DNA from: CAZFAI01 sp964516555
GTDB lineage: Bacteria; Patescibacteriota; Microgenomatia; UBA12405
Reading direction: 5' to 3'
DNA: 34,419 nt
Assembly (NCBI GenBank): GCA_964516555.1
Contig: CAZFAI010000004.1
Coordinates: forward strand, 1 to 34,419
This document shows, one piece after another, positions 24,929-32,424 of this stretch. The notes under the pieces were generated by a model. The model saw nothing but the letters and a program-made list of their open reading frames with translations. It ran no database searches and was not told the DNA's origin. Numbering within the stretch: position 1 is the stretch's first letter; every line of letters starts with the position of its first letter. Both the position numbers and the translations under genes were made by a program.

Positions 24929-25042
24929 ATGAAAGTTAAATCCAGTATTAGAACCCGATGTAAGAACTGCAAAATTGTCATCCGTAAAGGGGTGAGAAGA
25001 GTTATTTGTTCTACCAAAAGACATACGCAAAAACAAGGATAA
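24929..25042 (+). CDS. rpmJ: 50S ribosomal protein L36, zinc-binding type
   Basis: L36 is the smallest large-subunit protein and stabilises 23S rRNA near the L16 region. It has 37 residues, found by reading the short frame directly. It starts MKVKSSIRTRC and contains C11-xx-C14, C27 and H32, the full zinc ligand set; the end is KRHTQKQG, as in the family. It is the first gene behind the 24886 promoter and lies six bases before rpsM. Confidence 0.95.
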   Translation: MKVKSSIRTRCKNCKIVIRKGVRRVICSTKRHTQKQG

Positions 25043-25048
25043 ATTATT

Positions 25049-25468
25049 ATGAGAATTGCCGGAGTAGAAATACCAGATAATGAAAGAGCAGAAATCGGCT
25101 TAACCCGATTTTATGGTATTGGTCGTACCAATGTTAATCTCCTGGCCAAAAAAGCCAAAATTAAACTTGATACCAGAATCAAGGATCTTTCCCGTGATGA
25201 TGTCAGCAGCCTCATGAAGGCTCTGGAAACTTTCAGAACAGAAGGAGACCTCAGAAGAGAAATCAGGGAAAGCATTGATCGTCTCAAGGCCATCAAATGT
25301 TACCGTGGAATTAGACATATTGTCGGTTTGCCTGCAAACGGTCAGAGAACCAAAACCAACGCTCGCACCCGCAAGGGACGCAAAAAGACCGTTGGCTCAT
25401 TGACCAAAGAAGCTTGGGCAAAAATCGAAACTCAGCAAAATGCTGCTTCAGCTGCTAAAAATAAATAA
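25049..25468 (+). CDS. rpsM: 30S ribosomal protein S13 with C-terminal extension
   Basis: S13 is in the 30S head and bridges to the 50S subunit and P-site tRNA. It has 139 residues against about 120 usually. MRIAGVEIPDNERAEIGLTR, the helix-two-turn-helix part, and RHIVGLPANGQRTKTNARTR are standard. About 18 extra Ala/Lys/Gln-rich residues end the protein. The ATG is six bases after the rpmJ stop. Confidence 0.97.
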   Translation: MRIAGVEIPDNERAEIGLTRFYGIGRTNVNLLAKKAKIKLDTRIKDLSRDDVSSLMKALETFRTEGDLRREIRESIDRLKAIKCYRGIRHIVGLPANGQRTKTNARTRKGRKKTVGSLTKEAWAKIETQQNAASAAKNK

Positions 25469-25473
25469 ATATT

Positions 25474-25887
25474 ATGAACGCCAAAACTACTAACACTACC
25501 AAAACCAAGTCAGCTCCCAAGAGCAAAATTGCTAAAAGTTTTGTCGAGGGTCGTCTTTACGTTAAATCTTCTTTTAACAACACAATAGTCACTGTTACTG
25601 ACCCCAAAGGGAACACACTCTCCTGGTCAAGTTCTGGTCATAGTGGTTTTAAGGGAGCAAGAAAATCAACTCCTTTCGCCGCCACAACTGCAATTGAAAA
25701 AGTATTAGACAAAGCAAAAGAATTTGGTATCAAGAAATTATCAATTTACCTTCAGGGGCCCGGAACCGGTCGTGATGCCACTCTGCGTTATCTTCGCGCT
25801 AAAAGAGATTTTGAGGTGGAAATGATATCAGATATCACCCCGATTCCCCACAATGGTCCTAGACCTCCAAAACAAAGAAAAGTTTAA
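25474..25887 (+). CDS. rpsK: 30S ribosomal protein S11
   Basis: S11 shapes the mRNA exit site on the 30S platform. It has 137 residues. A basic Thr/Lys-rich N-terminus of about 25 residues precedes the core: SSFNNTIVTVTDPKGNTLSW, GARKSTPFAA, LQGPGTGRDATLR, and the terminal ITPIPHNGPRPPKQRKV. It lies between rpsM and rpsD in standard order. Confidence 0.97.
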   Translation: MNAKTTNTTKTKSAPKSKIAKSFVEGRLYVKSSFNNTIVTVTDPKGNTLSWSSSGHSGFKGARKSTPFAATTAIEKVLDKAKEFGIKKLSIYLQGPGTGRDATLRYLRAKRDFEVEMISDITPIPHNGPRPPKQRKV

Positions 25888-25898
25888 ACTCAAAAATT

Positions 25899-26528
25899 AT
25901 GTCAAGAATTACACTAGATACCAAATGTCGTCTTTGCCGAACAGAAGGCACCAAACTATACCTCAAAGGTGAAAGGTGCTTTACTAAGTGCCCCATCGAT
26001 AAAAAGGGTGCTGTTAGGCCTGGCATGCACGGTTTGAAGCGCACTCGTAAGCCTTCTGACTATGGTTTACAGCTTAGAGCCAAGCAAAAAGCCAAAAGAC
26101 TTTATGGCGTTCAGGAAACTCAATTCAAGAATTATTATCAACAGGCAAAGAAACTCAAAGGTTTGGTCGGTGACAATTTGCTGACGCTAATTGAAACCAG
26201 ATTAGACAATGTAATTTTTCTTTCTGGCCTAGCTCTTTCCAGGAATCATGCTAAGCAGTTAATTAGTCATGGCCATGTATTGGTTAACGGAAAACAGCTC
26301 GATGTAAGCTCGTATTTAGTCAAGGTTGATGACGTCGTCAGCTTATCACCCCAGGCCGAATCTCTTACTAAAGACAACTTTAGACTTCAAGACAAAGATT
26401 TTACCCTTCCCGTTTGGATGGAAAAATCTAAAAAAGACAGCAATGTCAAAATTATCAGTCTGCCTCAAGTATCAGAACTGGATAATGGCATTGATGTAAA
26501 TTTAATAGTTGAATATTATTCAAGATAA
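25899..26528 (+). CDS. rpsD: 30S ribosomal protein S4, zinc-finger type
   Basis: S4 is a primary assembly protein and fidelity determinant. It has 209 residues. The N-terminal zinc finger is C10, C13, C27, C31 (C+ type). The S4 RNA-binding domain is at about residues 100-160 (LETRLDNVIFLSGLALSRNH, then AKQLISHGHVLVNGK). The end NGIDVNLIVEYYSR is family-typical. In several bacteria S4 represses this operon; no repressor target was identified here. Confidence 0.97.
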   Translation: MSRITLDTKCRLCRTEGTKLYLKGERCFTKCPIDKKGAVRPGMHGLKRTRKPSDYGLQLRAKQKAKRLYGVQETQFKNYYQQAKKLKGLVGDNLLTLIETRLDNVIFLSGLALSRNHAKQLISHGHVLVNGKQLDVSSYLVKVDDVVSLSPQAESLTKDNFRLQDKDFTLPVWMEKSKKDSNVKIISLPQVSELDNGIDVNLIVEYYSR

Positions 26529-26543
26529 AACAAGGAGAAAATA

Positions 26544-27461
26544 GTGATAGATACCAACAAATTTAATATCAAAACAGTACTCGCAGAAGCTTCATACGGT
26601 AAGTTTGAGCTAAGCCCCTTAGTCGGTGGCTTTGGTCATACTTTAGGTAACAGCCTAAGACGGGTTTTATTGATTACGGTTCCCGGAGCTGCCGTTACCA
26701 AAATTAAGGTCGATGGCGCAAATCATCTTTTTACTACTCTACCTGGTGTTAAAGAAGATCTTGTCGAGATATCGTTAAATCTTAAAAAAATTAAATTTAT
26801 TTACAACAAGGACGAGCCAATTACTTTATTGCTGGATAAAACCGGTCCTGGCACTGTCACTGCCGGCGATATCACTCAAAACGACCTTTGCAAAGTTGCT
26901 AACCCCGAGCAACCAATAGCCACCCTTTCTGACAATAAGTCCTCCGTCAGAATTGAGTTGACCGTAGAAAGAGGCGTCGGTTATACGCTCGCCAAGGAAC
27001 AAAAGACTGATATCGTAGGAGAAATAATTCTGGATGCAGCCTTTTCCCCCATTACCAAAGCTAACTATACTGTTGAACCTACCCGCTTGGGCAAGAAATC
27101 GAATTATGACAAGCTTACTATGGAAATCTGGACGGATGGCTCTGTTGAACCCCTCCAGGCTCTAAAATTTGCCGCAAAAGATCTCATAAATTCGTATAGT
27201 CAAATTGTTGACCCAAAAGAATTTGATGAAGAAGTCATCACTATTGCCTCAACTCCTTTATCTCAGGGTGCCGATATTTCTATCGAAGAAATCGAATTAC
27301 CGCTTCGGGTAACTAACGCTCTCAAAAAGGCTGGTTACACCACCATCGACACTTTGATCAAGGCCGGACGCCTTGAAGTGAGTAAAGCCAAAAATGTAGG
27401 CGAAAAATCATTAAAAATTATTGATGCCTGGTTAAAAGAAAAAGGCTACTCTTGGAAATAA
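26544..27461 (+). CDS. rpoA: DNA-directed RNA polymerase subunit alpha
   Basis: The alpha subunit dimer nucleates RNA polymerase assembly and its C-terminal domain binds UP elements and activators. It has 305 residues. The start is GTG 26544, chosen because AAGGAG lies six bases upstream and no ATG precedes the conserved part. The N-terminal domain contains SPLVGGFGHTLGNSLRRVLL. The C-terminal domain (about residues 245-305) keeps the Arg and Asn equivalent to E. coli R265 and N268 in LPLRVTNALKKAGY, so DNA contact by alpha is probably retained. Confidence 0.97.
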   Translation: MIDTNKFNIKTVLAEASYGKFELSPLVGGFGHTLGNSLRRVLLITVPGAAVTKIKVDGANHLFTTLPGVKEDLVEISLNLKKIKFIYNKDEPITLLLDKTGPGTVTAGDITQNDLCKVANPEQPIATLSDNKSSVRIELTVERGVGYTLAKEQKTDIVGEIILDAAFSPITKANYTVEPTRLGKKSNYDKLTMEIWTDGSVEPLQALKFAAKDLINSYSQIVDPKEFDEEVITIASTPLSQGADISIEEIELPLRVTNALKKAGYTTIDTLIKAGRLEVSKAKNVGEKSLKIIDAWLKEKGYSWK

Positions 27462-27462
27462 A

Positions 27463-27930
27463 ATGACCAACTTAGTTTTCGGCAAGAAATTAGGACGTAA
27501 TTATCATCAGCGTCAGGCATTGTTAAAATCCCTGGCCAAGAGTATGTTTACTTACGGTAGCATTGAGACCACTCAAACTAAAGCCAAGGCGGTTATCCCA
27601 ACTGTTGAAAAATTATGTGCCATTGCTCTAAAAAACGATCTTTCTGCCCACCGTTTCTTTCATGGTTATTTTCAAAATAAGAAGTTGGTAACAAAATCAA
27701 TAATTGCCGTAAACAAGGCATTTGCTGATCAAAAATCAAACTTTACCAGGACTACCCGTATAAAAAAGAGACAAGGGGATGATGCCCTAATCGTCAAACT
27801 TGCATTTACCAAGCCCTATTCTTTGGAATTAAACAATAAAGAAGACAAAAAAGAAGAAGTCAAAAAAACTAAAAAACCTGTCAAAGCCGAACAAAAAAGG
27901 AAAATTACAACCAAAAAGGAGCAGAAATGA
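27463..27930 (+). CDS. rplQ: 50S ribosomal protein L17 with basic tail
   Basis: L17 lies near the tunnel exit. It has 155 residues. KKLGRNYHQRQALLKSLAKS, with the following TYGSIETTQTKAKA, is the family signature. The last 35 residues are a Lys/Glu-rich low-complexity tail. It starts one base after rpoA and overlaps rplM as ATGA, using TGA as stop. Confidence 0.95.
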   Translation: MTNLVFGKKLGRNYHQRQALLKSLAKSMFTYGSIETTQTKAKAVIPTVEKLCAIALKNDLSAHRFFHGYFQNKKLVTKSIIAVNKAFADQKSNFTRTTRIKKRQGDDALIVKLAFTKPYSLELNNKEDKKEEVKKTKKPVKAEQKRKITTKKEQK

Positions 27931-28352
27931 AAGCAAAAACTACAGTAACCAAAGGCAATAATCCAAAAAGATCCTGGCATCTGGTTGATCTGTCCGGAAA
28001 AACTTTAGGCCGCGCAGCTTCAGACATTGCCAAGCTGATTATTGGGAAAAATAAAGTTGATTTTTCCTATCACTCAGATATGGGTGACTATGTAGTTGCC
28101 ATTAACGCCTCAGAAATTGAGGTAACCGGCAACAAAATGAAGGAAAAAATGTATTATCACCACACCGGATATGCTGGCAACCTAAGAGCCTTCAAATTAT
28201 CCGAGATGATGGCCAAAGACCCAAGAAAAGTAATCATGCATGCAGTCGAAGGCATGGTTCCAAAGAACAGGCTTCGCAAAAACCGGATGACCAGATTAAA
28301 AGTTTTTGTCGGACCTCAACATAAATACGCCGACAAGTTTAATAAAAAATAA
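27927..28352 (+). CDS. rplM: 50S ribosomal protein L13
   Basis: L13 is an early-assembly 50S protein. It has 141 residues, the usual length. RSWHLVDLSGKTLGRAASDI, YYHHTGYAGNLRAF, and AVEGMVPKNRLRKNRMTRLK with FVGPQHKY are standard. AAGGAG lies seven bases before the ATG within rplQ. It pairs with rpsI, as in most bacteria. Confidence 0.97.
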   Translation: MKAKTTVTKGNNPKRSWHLVDLSGKTLGRAASDIAKLIIGKNKVDFSYHSDMGDYVVAINASEIEVTGNKMKEKMYYHHTGYAGNLRAFKLSEMMAKDPRKVIMHAVEGMVPKNRLRKNRMTRLKVFVGPQHKYADKFNKK

Positions 28353-28354
28353 AT

Positions 28355-28765
28355 ATGCCTAAGAAAACAGTTACTAACTACACATTCGCAGTTGGCAGAC
28401 GAAAAGCCTCTACCGCATCAATTAAACTCTTTTTCGGTAAGGGTAGCTCTGAAGTCAACAAAATTGTTGTTTCTAAATATTTTCCCGGTTCCGAATCCGA
28501 AGTTTTATACAATCAACCTTTTGCTACAACTGACACTTTAGGAAAATACTATTACACCGCCAGGGTATCAGGCGGCGGGAAACAAGGCCAACTGGAAGCC
28601 CTTCGTTTGGCCATTTCACGCGCACTTCAAAAATCAAACCAATCGGTTTACACACCTCTTTTAAGGTCCCAGGGACTTTTGACTGTTGACTCTCGCGTAA
28701 AACAAAGACGCATGGTTGGTACCGGCGGCAAAGCCAGACGCCAGAAGCAATCTCCGAAGCGTTAA
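28355..28765 (+). CDS. rpsI: 30S ribosomal protein S9
   Basis: S9 has a C-terminal tail that contacts the P-site tRNA anticodon stem-loop. It has 136 residues. AVGRRKASTASIKLF, TARVSGGGKQGQLEALRLAI and SRVKQRRMVGTGGKARRQ are typical. The usual terminal SKR is SPKR here. It is the last gene of the alpha-type operon. A T6 tract follows the stop but no stem was found, so where the operon mRNA ends is not visible. Confidence 0.96.
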   Translation: MPKKTVTNYTFAVGRRKASTASIKLFFGKGSSEVNKIVVSKYFPGSESEVLYNQPFATTDTLGKYYYTARVSGGGKQGQLEALRLAISRALQKSNQSVYTPLLRSQGLLTVDSRVKQRRMVGTGGKARRQKQSPKR

Positions 28766-28792
28766 GCAGGTCCTTTTTTGTTGAAATAAATA

Positions 28793-28798
28793 TACAAT
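28793..28798 (+). promoter_or_regulatory. Candidate -10 box of uppP, leaderless geometry
   Basis: TACAAT lies six bases before the uppP ATG at 28805. There is no ribosome site and no good -35. The geometry repeats that at rfbB and the PH-like gene. Confidence 0.45.
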
Positions 28799-28804
28799 TA
28801 AACC

Positions 28805-29530
28805 ATGTCAAATATTGTCACGATTACATTGGGTGTTGTTCAGGGCATTACCGAGTTTATCCCCATATCATCTTCCGGGCATCTCAATTTGCTTCAAACT
28901 ATTTTCGGACTCACGCCCTCTTTGGATTTAAACATATTCCTAAACACAGCTACTCTTTTTTCTGTACTTATTTATTTTCGCAACCACACCGATTACCTGA
29001 AAAGTAAACTAAAATATATTCTTCTAGCCACTCTTCCCTTAGTATTATTCAGTTGCATTTTTGTTAATTACTTATACAAAATTTACGAAGACAGCAATCT
29101 ATTACCTTTTTTCTTCTTAGCCACTTCCCTGATGGTTCTCTCAACCCGGTTTATCGCACCAAAAGGAAAAAACCTTAGTTATTCAATGGCTCTGGCTATT
29201 GGGATATTTCAGGTATTAGCCGTATTACCCGGCATTTCACGCTCCGGAATTACTATATTAATTGGCTTACTATTGGGTCTGAGCCGGAAAGAAACGTTTT
29301 TGTTTTCATTCGCATTGTTTATTCCGGCCTCAATCGGCGCCATATTCCTGGACATAAAAAATTCAAGCTTACTTAACTTTATCGAGCCGACTCACATTTT
29401 AACTTTCTTGCTTACCGTCGTAATTGGAGTAGTTGCCCTTAAATTACTCAAAAATACCCTAATCAACAATTATTACTATCTGTTTGGAGTCTATACTTTA
29501 TTGCTTTCTTTGTATCTGATACTAACTTAA
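28805..29530 (+). CDS. uppP: Undecaprenyl-diphosphatase
   Basis: UppP/BacA dephosphorylates undecaprenyl diphosphate on the outer membrane face, recycling the lipid carrier for peptidoglycan and other glycans; extra copies give bacitracin resistance in known cases. It has 241 residues, shorter than the usual 265-275, with several hydrophobic segments. The catalytic (E/Q)xxxE motif is Q13-E17 in QGITEF, followed by PISSSGHL (His26). The second motif is LPGISRSG with the catalytic Arg. The stop overlaps the convergent small minus-strand frame by four bases. Confidence 0.95.
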   Translation: MSNIVTITLGVVQGITEFIPISSSGHLNLLQTIFGLTPSLDLNIFLNTATLFSVLIYFRNHTDYLKSKLKYILLATLPLVLFSCIFVNYLYKIYEDSNLLPFFFLATSLMVLSTRFIAPKGKNLSYSMALAIGIFQVLAVLPGISRSGITILIGLLLGLSRKETFLFSFALFIPASIGAIFLDIKNSSLLNFIEPTHILTFLLTVVIGVVALKLLKNTLINNYYYLFGVYTLLLSLYLILT

Positions 29531-29691
29531 CAATCGGCAACATTACCTGACAATCTGTCCCAGACCATCTTTTTTAGATTACTTTTTGCACTCTTGATAA
29601 TTTTTTTATGCTTTTTATTGTCTTCTGTCCTCTCATCTTTGTCTTTGATCAAAAACAATAAATCACTCTCAATTTCTTTTTCAAAATCCAT
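29527..29691 (-). CDS. Possible small protein of 54 residues, unknown function
   Basis: An open frame of 55 codons runs on the minus strand through most of the 260-base gap between uppP and the next plus-strand gene. The predicted protein begins MDFEKEIESDLLFLIKDKDE, is rich in Lys, Asp and Glu, probably helical, and ends DRLSGNVADC. There is no ribosome site; an AT-rich TATATT lies about ten bases upstream, which would fit the short-leader pattern here. I do not recognise a family. It could be chance in AT-rich DNA, but few other gaps this long exist in the window. Confidence 0.4.
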   Translation of the reverse strand: MDFEKEIESDLLFLIKDKDERTEDNKKHKKIIKSAKSNLKKMVWDRLSGNVADC

Positions 29692-29777
29692 AGTTCAAAA
29701 AAATATAAACATCTAATTATAAACTATAACTTACCTTTTTCTAACCTAAAACTTAATTAGATCTGCTAAGTAACTTT

Positions 29778-29783
29778 TATACT
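29778..29783 (+). promoter_or_regulatory. Candidate -10 box of the PH-like gene
   Basis: TATACT lies seven bases before the ATG at 29791, without a ribosome site. The spacing predicts a transcript starting at the ATG. No clear -35 is visible. Confidence 0.45.
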
Positions 29784-29790
29784 GTTGCTT

Positions 29791-30330
29791 ATGCCTAGAC
29801 GTAATCTGAAGAAGCTGGGTTACAAAAAAGGAGTAACTACCGTATCTTCAATTGAAATTAATAAAAAGGAACTTCAAAAAGAAGCCAAGGAAGAATCCGT
29901 AAAAGAAGAATCGAAATCCATAGATAAATTCAAAGATTTCGTTAGCAAAGCCGATAACACTATTATGGAGATAAAAAGTTTTGTCCTTTTTGACCTTTTC
30001 CCTGATAAATTAATTATCGATACTGAGCGTGTAAGTGTGATCACGACTCACTTTTTTGCTTCCGAGAAAATTCATAGCGTATTCATTTCCGACATAACCG
30101 ATGTTCTGGTTCGGTATACCCTGATGTTTGCTTCGATAACCATCGTCGATAAAAATTTTAGGGAAAATGAAATCAAGGTTAATCACTTGTTCCGAAAGGA
30201 TGCCGTCGCAGCCAGAGAAGTAATCGAGGGCTTATTAATTGCCAAGAAAAATGGTATTGACACTGAAGCCATAAGGCAACAAGCCGATTACATTGAAAAA
30301 CTCAGAAAGCTTGGAAGGACAACTTCTTGA
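29791..30330 (+). CDS. Conserved-looking hypothetical protein with a PH-like C-terminal part
   Basis: The product has 179 residues from the ATG at 29791; a TTG two codons earlier is possible. Residues 1-55 are basic/acidic low complexity (KKELQKEAKEESVKEESK), likely unstructured or coiled. Residues 60-155 look like successive beta strands closed by a C-terminal helix: LFPDKLIIDTERVSVIT, SVFISDITDVLVRYTLMFAS, then ITIVDKN and VNHLFRKDAVAAREVIEGLL. That order suggests a bacterial PH-like domain; this is inference from pattern only. No membrane segment or signal peptide. Its TGA stop is five bases from the 3' end of the opposing tRNA gene. Function unknown. Confidence 0.8.
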   Translation: MPRRNLKKLGYKKGVTTVSSIEINKKELQKEAKEESVKEESKSIDKFKDFVSKADNTIMEIKSFVLFDLFPDKLIIDTERVSVITTHFFASEKIHSVFISDITDVLVRYTLMFASITIVDKNFRENEIKVNHLFRKDAVAAREVIEGLLIAKKNGIDTEAIRQQADYIEKLRKLGRTTS

Positions 30331-30334
30331 TTTG

Positions 30335-30408
30335 TCGGGGATACTGGATTCGAACCAGCAACCTCACGCACCCCATACGTGCGCGCTAGCCAATTGCGCC
30401 AATCCCCG
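30335..30408 (-). tRNA. tRNA-Pro(GGG)
   Basis: On the minus strand a 74-base cloverleaf folds fully. The acceptor stem is CGGGGAT with ATCCCCG (7 pairs), the D stem GCGC with GCGC, the anticodon stem CACGT with GCGTG (last pair U-G), and the T stem GCTGG/CCAGT around TTCGAAT. The loop ATGGGGT gives anticodon GGG. C1-G72, A73 and G37 are all characteristic of bacterial tRNA-Pro. CCA is not encoded (CAAA follows), so it must be added by the nucleotidyltransferase. No intron. Confidence 0.95.
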
Positions 30409-30424
30409 ATATAAAAGCAATCTT

Positions 30425-30430
30425 ATTTTA
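30425..30430 (-). promoter_or_regulatory. Candidate tRNA-Pro promoter, extended -10
   Basis: Read on the minus strand, TGGTAAAAT forms an extended -10 (TG, one base, TAAAAT). The tRNA 5' end is 16 bases downstream, implying a leader of about 9 bases for RNase P to remove. No convincing -35 is visible. Confidence 0.45.
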
Positions 30431-30502
30431 CCATTAGAAACTAGTTTTAAGCATGTTAAAATAAACTATATCTCAGTTTCGGATTTTCTTCGGGTTTACT
30501 TA

Positions 30503-30530
30503 TTGACTTCCCATCACGTTATGTTATCAA
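30503..30530 (+). promoter_or_regulatory. recA promoter, extended -10
   Basis: The -35 is TTGACT (30503-30508, 5 of 6), the spacer is 16 bases, and the -10 is TATCAA (30525-30530) preceded by TGT, an extended -10. The predicted start is near 30537, about 22 bases before recA. I saw no LexA-type inverted site (neither CTG-N10-CAG nor GAAC-N4-GTTC) in this region. Confidence 0.5.
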
Positions 30531-30558
30531 TATTTATAGATTAATTAATTTTAAAAAA

Positions 30559-31623
30559 ATGCCAAGAACCAAAAATACATCAAAAGCAGAATCGTCAATC
30601 AAAGACAAAAAAATGGAAGCAGTTAAAATTGCCATGGAACAAATCCAAAAAACTTACGGAGAAGGATCCATCATGAAGATGGGCGACCGTAAAGTCGACA
30701 TGGCCGTTGACACCATTCCTACTGGTTGTCTTCCCTTGGATATTGCTCTCGGAGTTGGTGGATTGCCAAGAGGACGGGTTACTGAAATATTCGGCCCGGA
30801 AGCTTCTGGTAAAACCACGCTTTGTTTACACGTTGTTGCTGAAGCCCAAAAAATTGGTGGAACAGCCGCCTTTATCGATGCCGAACATGCACTTGATCCT
30901 AGCCGGGCATCTGCAATTGGTGTTGACCTTGACAGTCTTTTAATTTCACAACCGGATAGTGGTGAACAGGCCCTGGAGATCGTCGAAACCCTGGTTCGTT
31001 CCAATGCCGTTGATGTTATAGTTATCGATTCCGTCGCCGCTCTTGTCCCAAAGGCCGAAATTGAAGGTGAAATGGGTGACGCCATGGTCGGTGTCCAGGC
31101 CAGGCTAATGTCTCAGGCTCTAAGAAAACTTACTGGGGCGATATCAAAATCCCACTGTGTTGTTATCTTTACTAATCAAATCCGCCAAAAAATCGGCGTC
31201 ATGTTTGGTAATCCGGAGACAACCCCCGGTGGCTTGGCTCTCAAATTTTATGCTTCAGTCAGGATTGATATTCGCAAAATTGCTAATATAAAAACTTCAA
31301 GCGGTGAATCCATAGGTTCTCAGCATCGTGCCAGAGTTATCAAAAACAAGGTCGCTCCGCCCTTTAAAGAGGCCGAGTTTGACATTATGAACACCGAAGG
31401 CATATCGGTATATGGGAGCTTAGTTGACTTAGCTGTAGCCAAAAATATTATTACCAAATCAGGTGCTTTCTTCAAAATTGAAGATCAAAATATTCAAGGT
31501 CGTGAAGCTTCCAAGAACTATCTAAAAGATCATCCGAAAATTGCTCAAGATATAAAGGCCAGCATTTGGCAGCTTGTCAAGAATCCTGAGATGGAACAGG
31601 CCAAAACAGAATCTGAAGAATAA
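30559..31623 (+). CDS. recA: Recombinase RecA
   Basis: RecA forms ATP-dependent filaments on single-stranded DNA for homologous recombination. It has 354 residues. Walker A GPEASGKTT is at 79-87, the catalytic Glu region is AAFIDAEHALDP, Walker B is VIVIDSVAALVPKAEIEGEMGD shortened here to VIVIDSVAAL, and loop 2 is GNPETTPGGLALKFYASVR. A basic/acidic N-terminus of about 18 residues precedes the core. The stop overlaps recX as TAATG. No inteins or insertions. Confidence 0.98.
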   Translation: MPRTKNTSKAESSIKDKKMEAVKIAMEQIQKTYGEGSIMKMGDRKVDMAVDTIPTGCLPLDIALGVGGLPRGRVTEIFGPEASGKTTLCLHVVAEAQKIGGTAAFIDAEHALDPSRASAIGVDLDSLLISQPDSGEQALEIVETLVRSNAVDVIVIDSVAALVPKAEIEGEMGDAMVGVQARLMSQALRKLTGAISKSHCVVIFTNQIRQKIGVMFGNPETTPGGLALKFYASVRIDIRKIANIKTSSGESIGSQHRARVIKNKVAPPFKEAEFDIMNTEGISVYGSLVDLAVAKNIITKSGAFFKIEDQNIQGREASKNYLKDHPKIAQDIKASIWQLVKNPEMEQAKTESEE

Positions 31624-32270
31624 TGCCTCAAAAGATAAAAAGCCTGAAGTCCAGTCGTATTCAAAACCGGATAAATATATTATTTGAATCGGGTCAATTT
31701 ATCCCTTTTCCCTACGACCAGACAATAGCCCTCAAATTACACAAAGACCAGGTTTTGAGTGATGAAGAATATGCAGGCATTATTTCTAAGTCATTATTTT
31801 ATCTGGTACTGGCATATTCTCTCCGCCAGGTAGCTATGAGTCCGAAAACTGAAGTGGTACTAAGGCCCAAAGCCAAAAACTATCTAAAAAGACTTACGGC
31901 TAAATATCAGATAAACCCCGATCTTGTTAATACCGACACCATCATCAATCAGGCAATAAACGTATTAAAGGACAGGCAGTTACTGAATCAGTCGGATTAT
32001 TTGCGCTTTATGGTCCGAAAAAGCAAAAACAAATCCACCAGTTTTATTAAGTATGCTCTTCAAAAACAGGGTGTTGACCGGTCTTTGTTAGACGAAATTG
32101 AATCGGATGATTGCTCCAAAATATTAATATATTTGGAAAAGAAAAATTACACAATTCAAGATTTATCGGATTTTAAAACAAAAACAAAAATAATCGCTGC
32201 TTTATACCGAAAGGGTTTTTCCTTAAATGACGTTAAAACTGCGATTGACGTATTCAAAAATAAAAAGTAA
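31623..32270 (+). CDS. recX: Regulatory protein RecX
   Basis: RecX binds and modulates RecA filaments. It has 215 residues, all-helical. The region near residues 62-90 (LAYSLRQVAMSPKTEVVLRP) carries the family's helix-turn pattern. Three weak repeats follow, with FIKYALQKQGVDRSLLDEIE and IIAALYRKGFSLNDVKTAID. It is coupled to recA by TAATG, the classic arrangement, which strongly supports the call despite low conservation. Confidence 0.9.
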   Translation: MPQKIKSLKSSRIQNRINILFESGQFIPFPYDQTIALKLHKDQVLSDEEYAGIISKSLFYLVLAYSLRQVAMSPKTEVVLRPKAKNYLKRLTAKYQINPDLVNTDTIINQAINVLKDRQLLNQSDYLRFMVRKSKNKSTSFIKYALQKQGVDRSLLDEIESDDCSKILIYLEKKNYTIQDLSDFKTKTKIIAALYRKGFSLNDVKTAIDVFKNKK

Positions 32271-32424
32271 AATACACATGTACGCGTTTAAATATTATTT
32301 TTATAAATTTTCTTTTTACTTGTAATAAATAATGATTATCCAAAACACAAAAGTTGACTTAACATATCTTTTGGCAGGTGGCATCTAATTTGGACTAAAA
32401 AGTAAAAAGAGACATGGAGGTTTT

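Noticed and set aside
28766..28800. Terminator after rpsI at the T6 tract
   Set aside because: No inverted repeat precedes the T-run; the bases also overlap the uppP promoter region.
30293..30544. Plus-strand open frame of 83 codons
   Set aside because: It runs through the tRNA-Pro gene on the opposite strand and shows no protein-like conservation.
30440..30558. LexA/SOS box upstream of recA
   Set aside because: Neither CTG-N10-CAG nor GAAC-N4-GTTC is present.
32354..32389. Promoter before rny (TTGACT at 32354, TCTAAT at 32384)
   Set aside because: The 24-base spacer is too long for sigma-70, and the TTGGCA-GGTGGCA stretch between does not fit a sigma-54 -24/-12 site.
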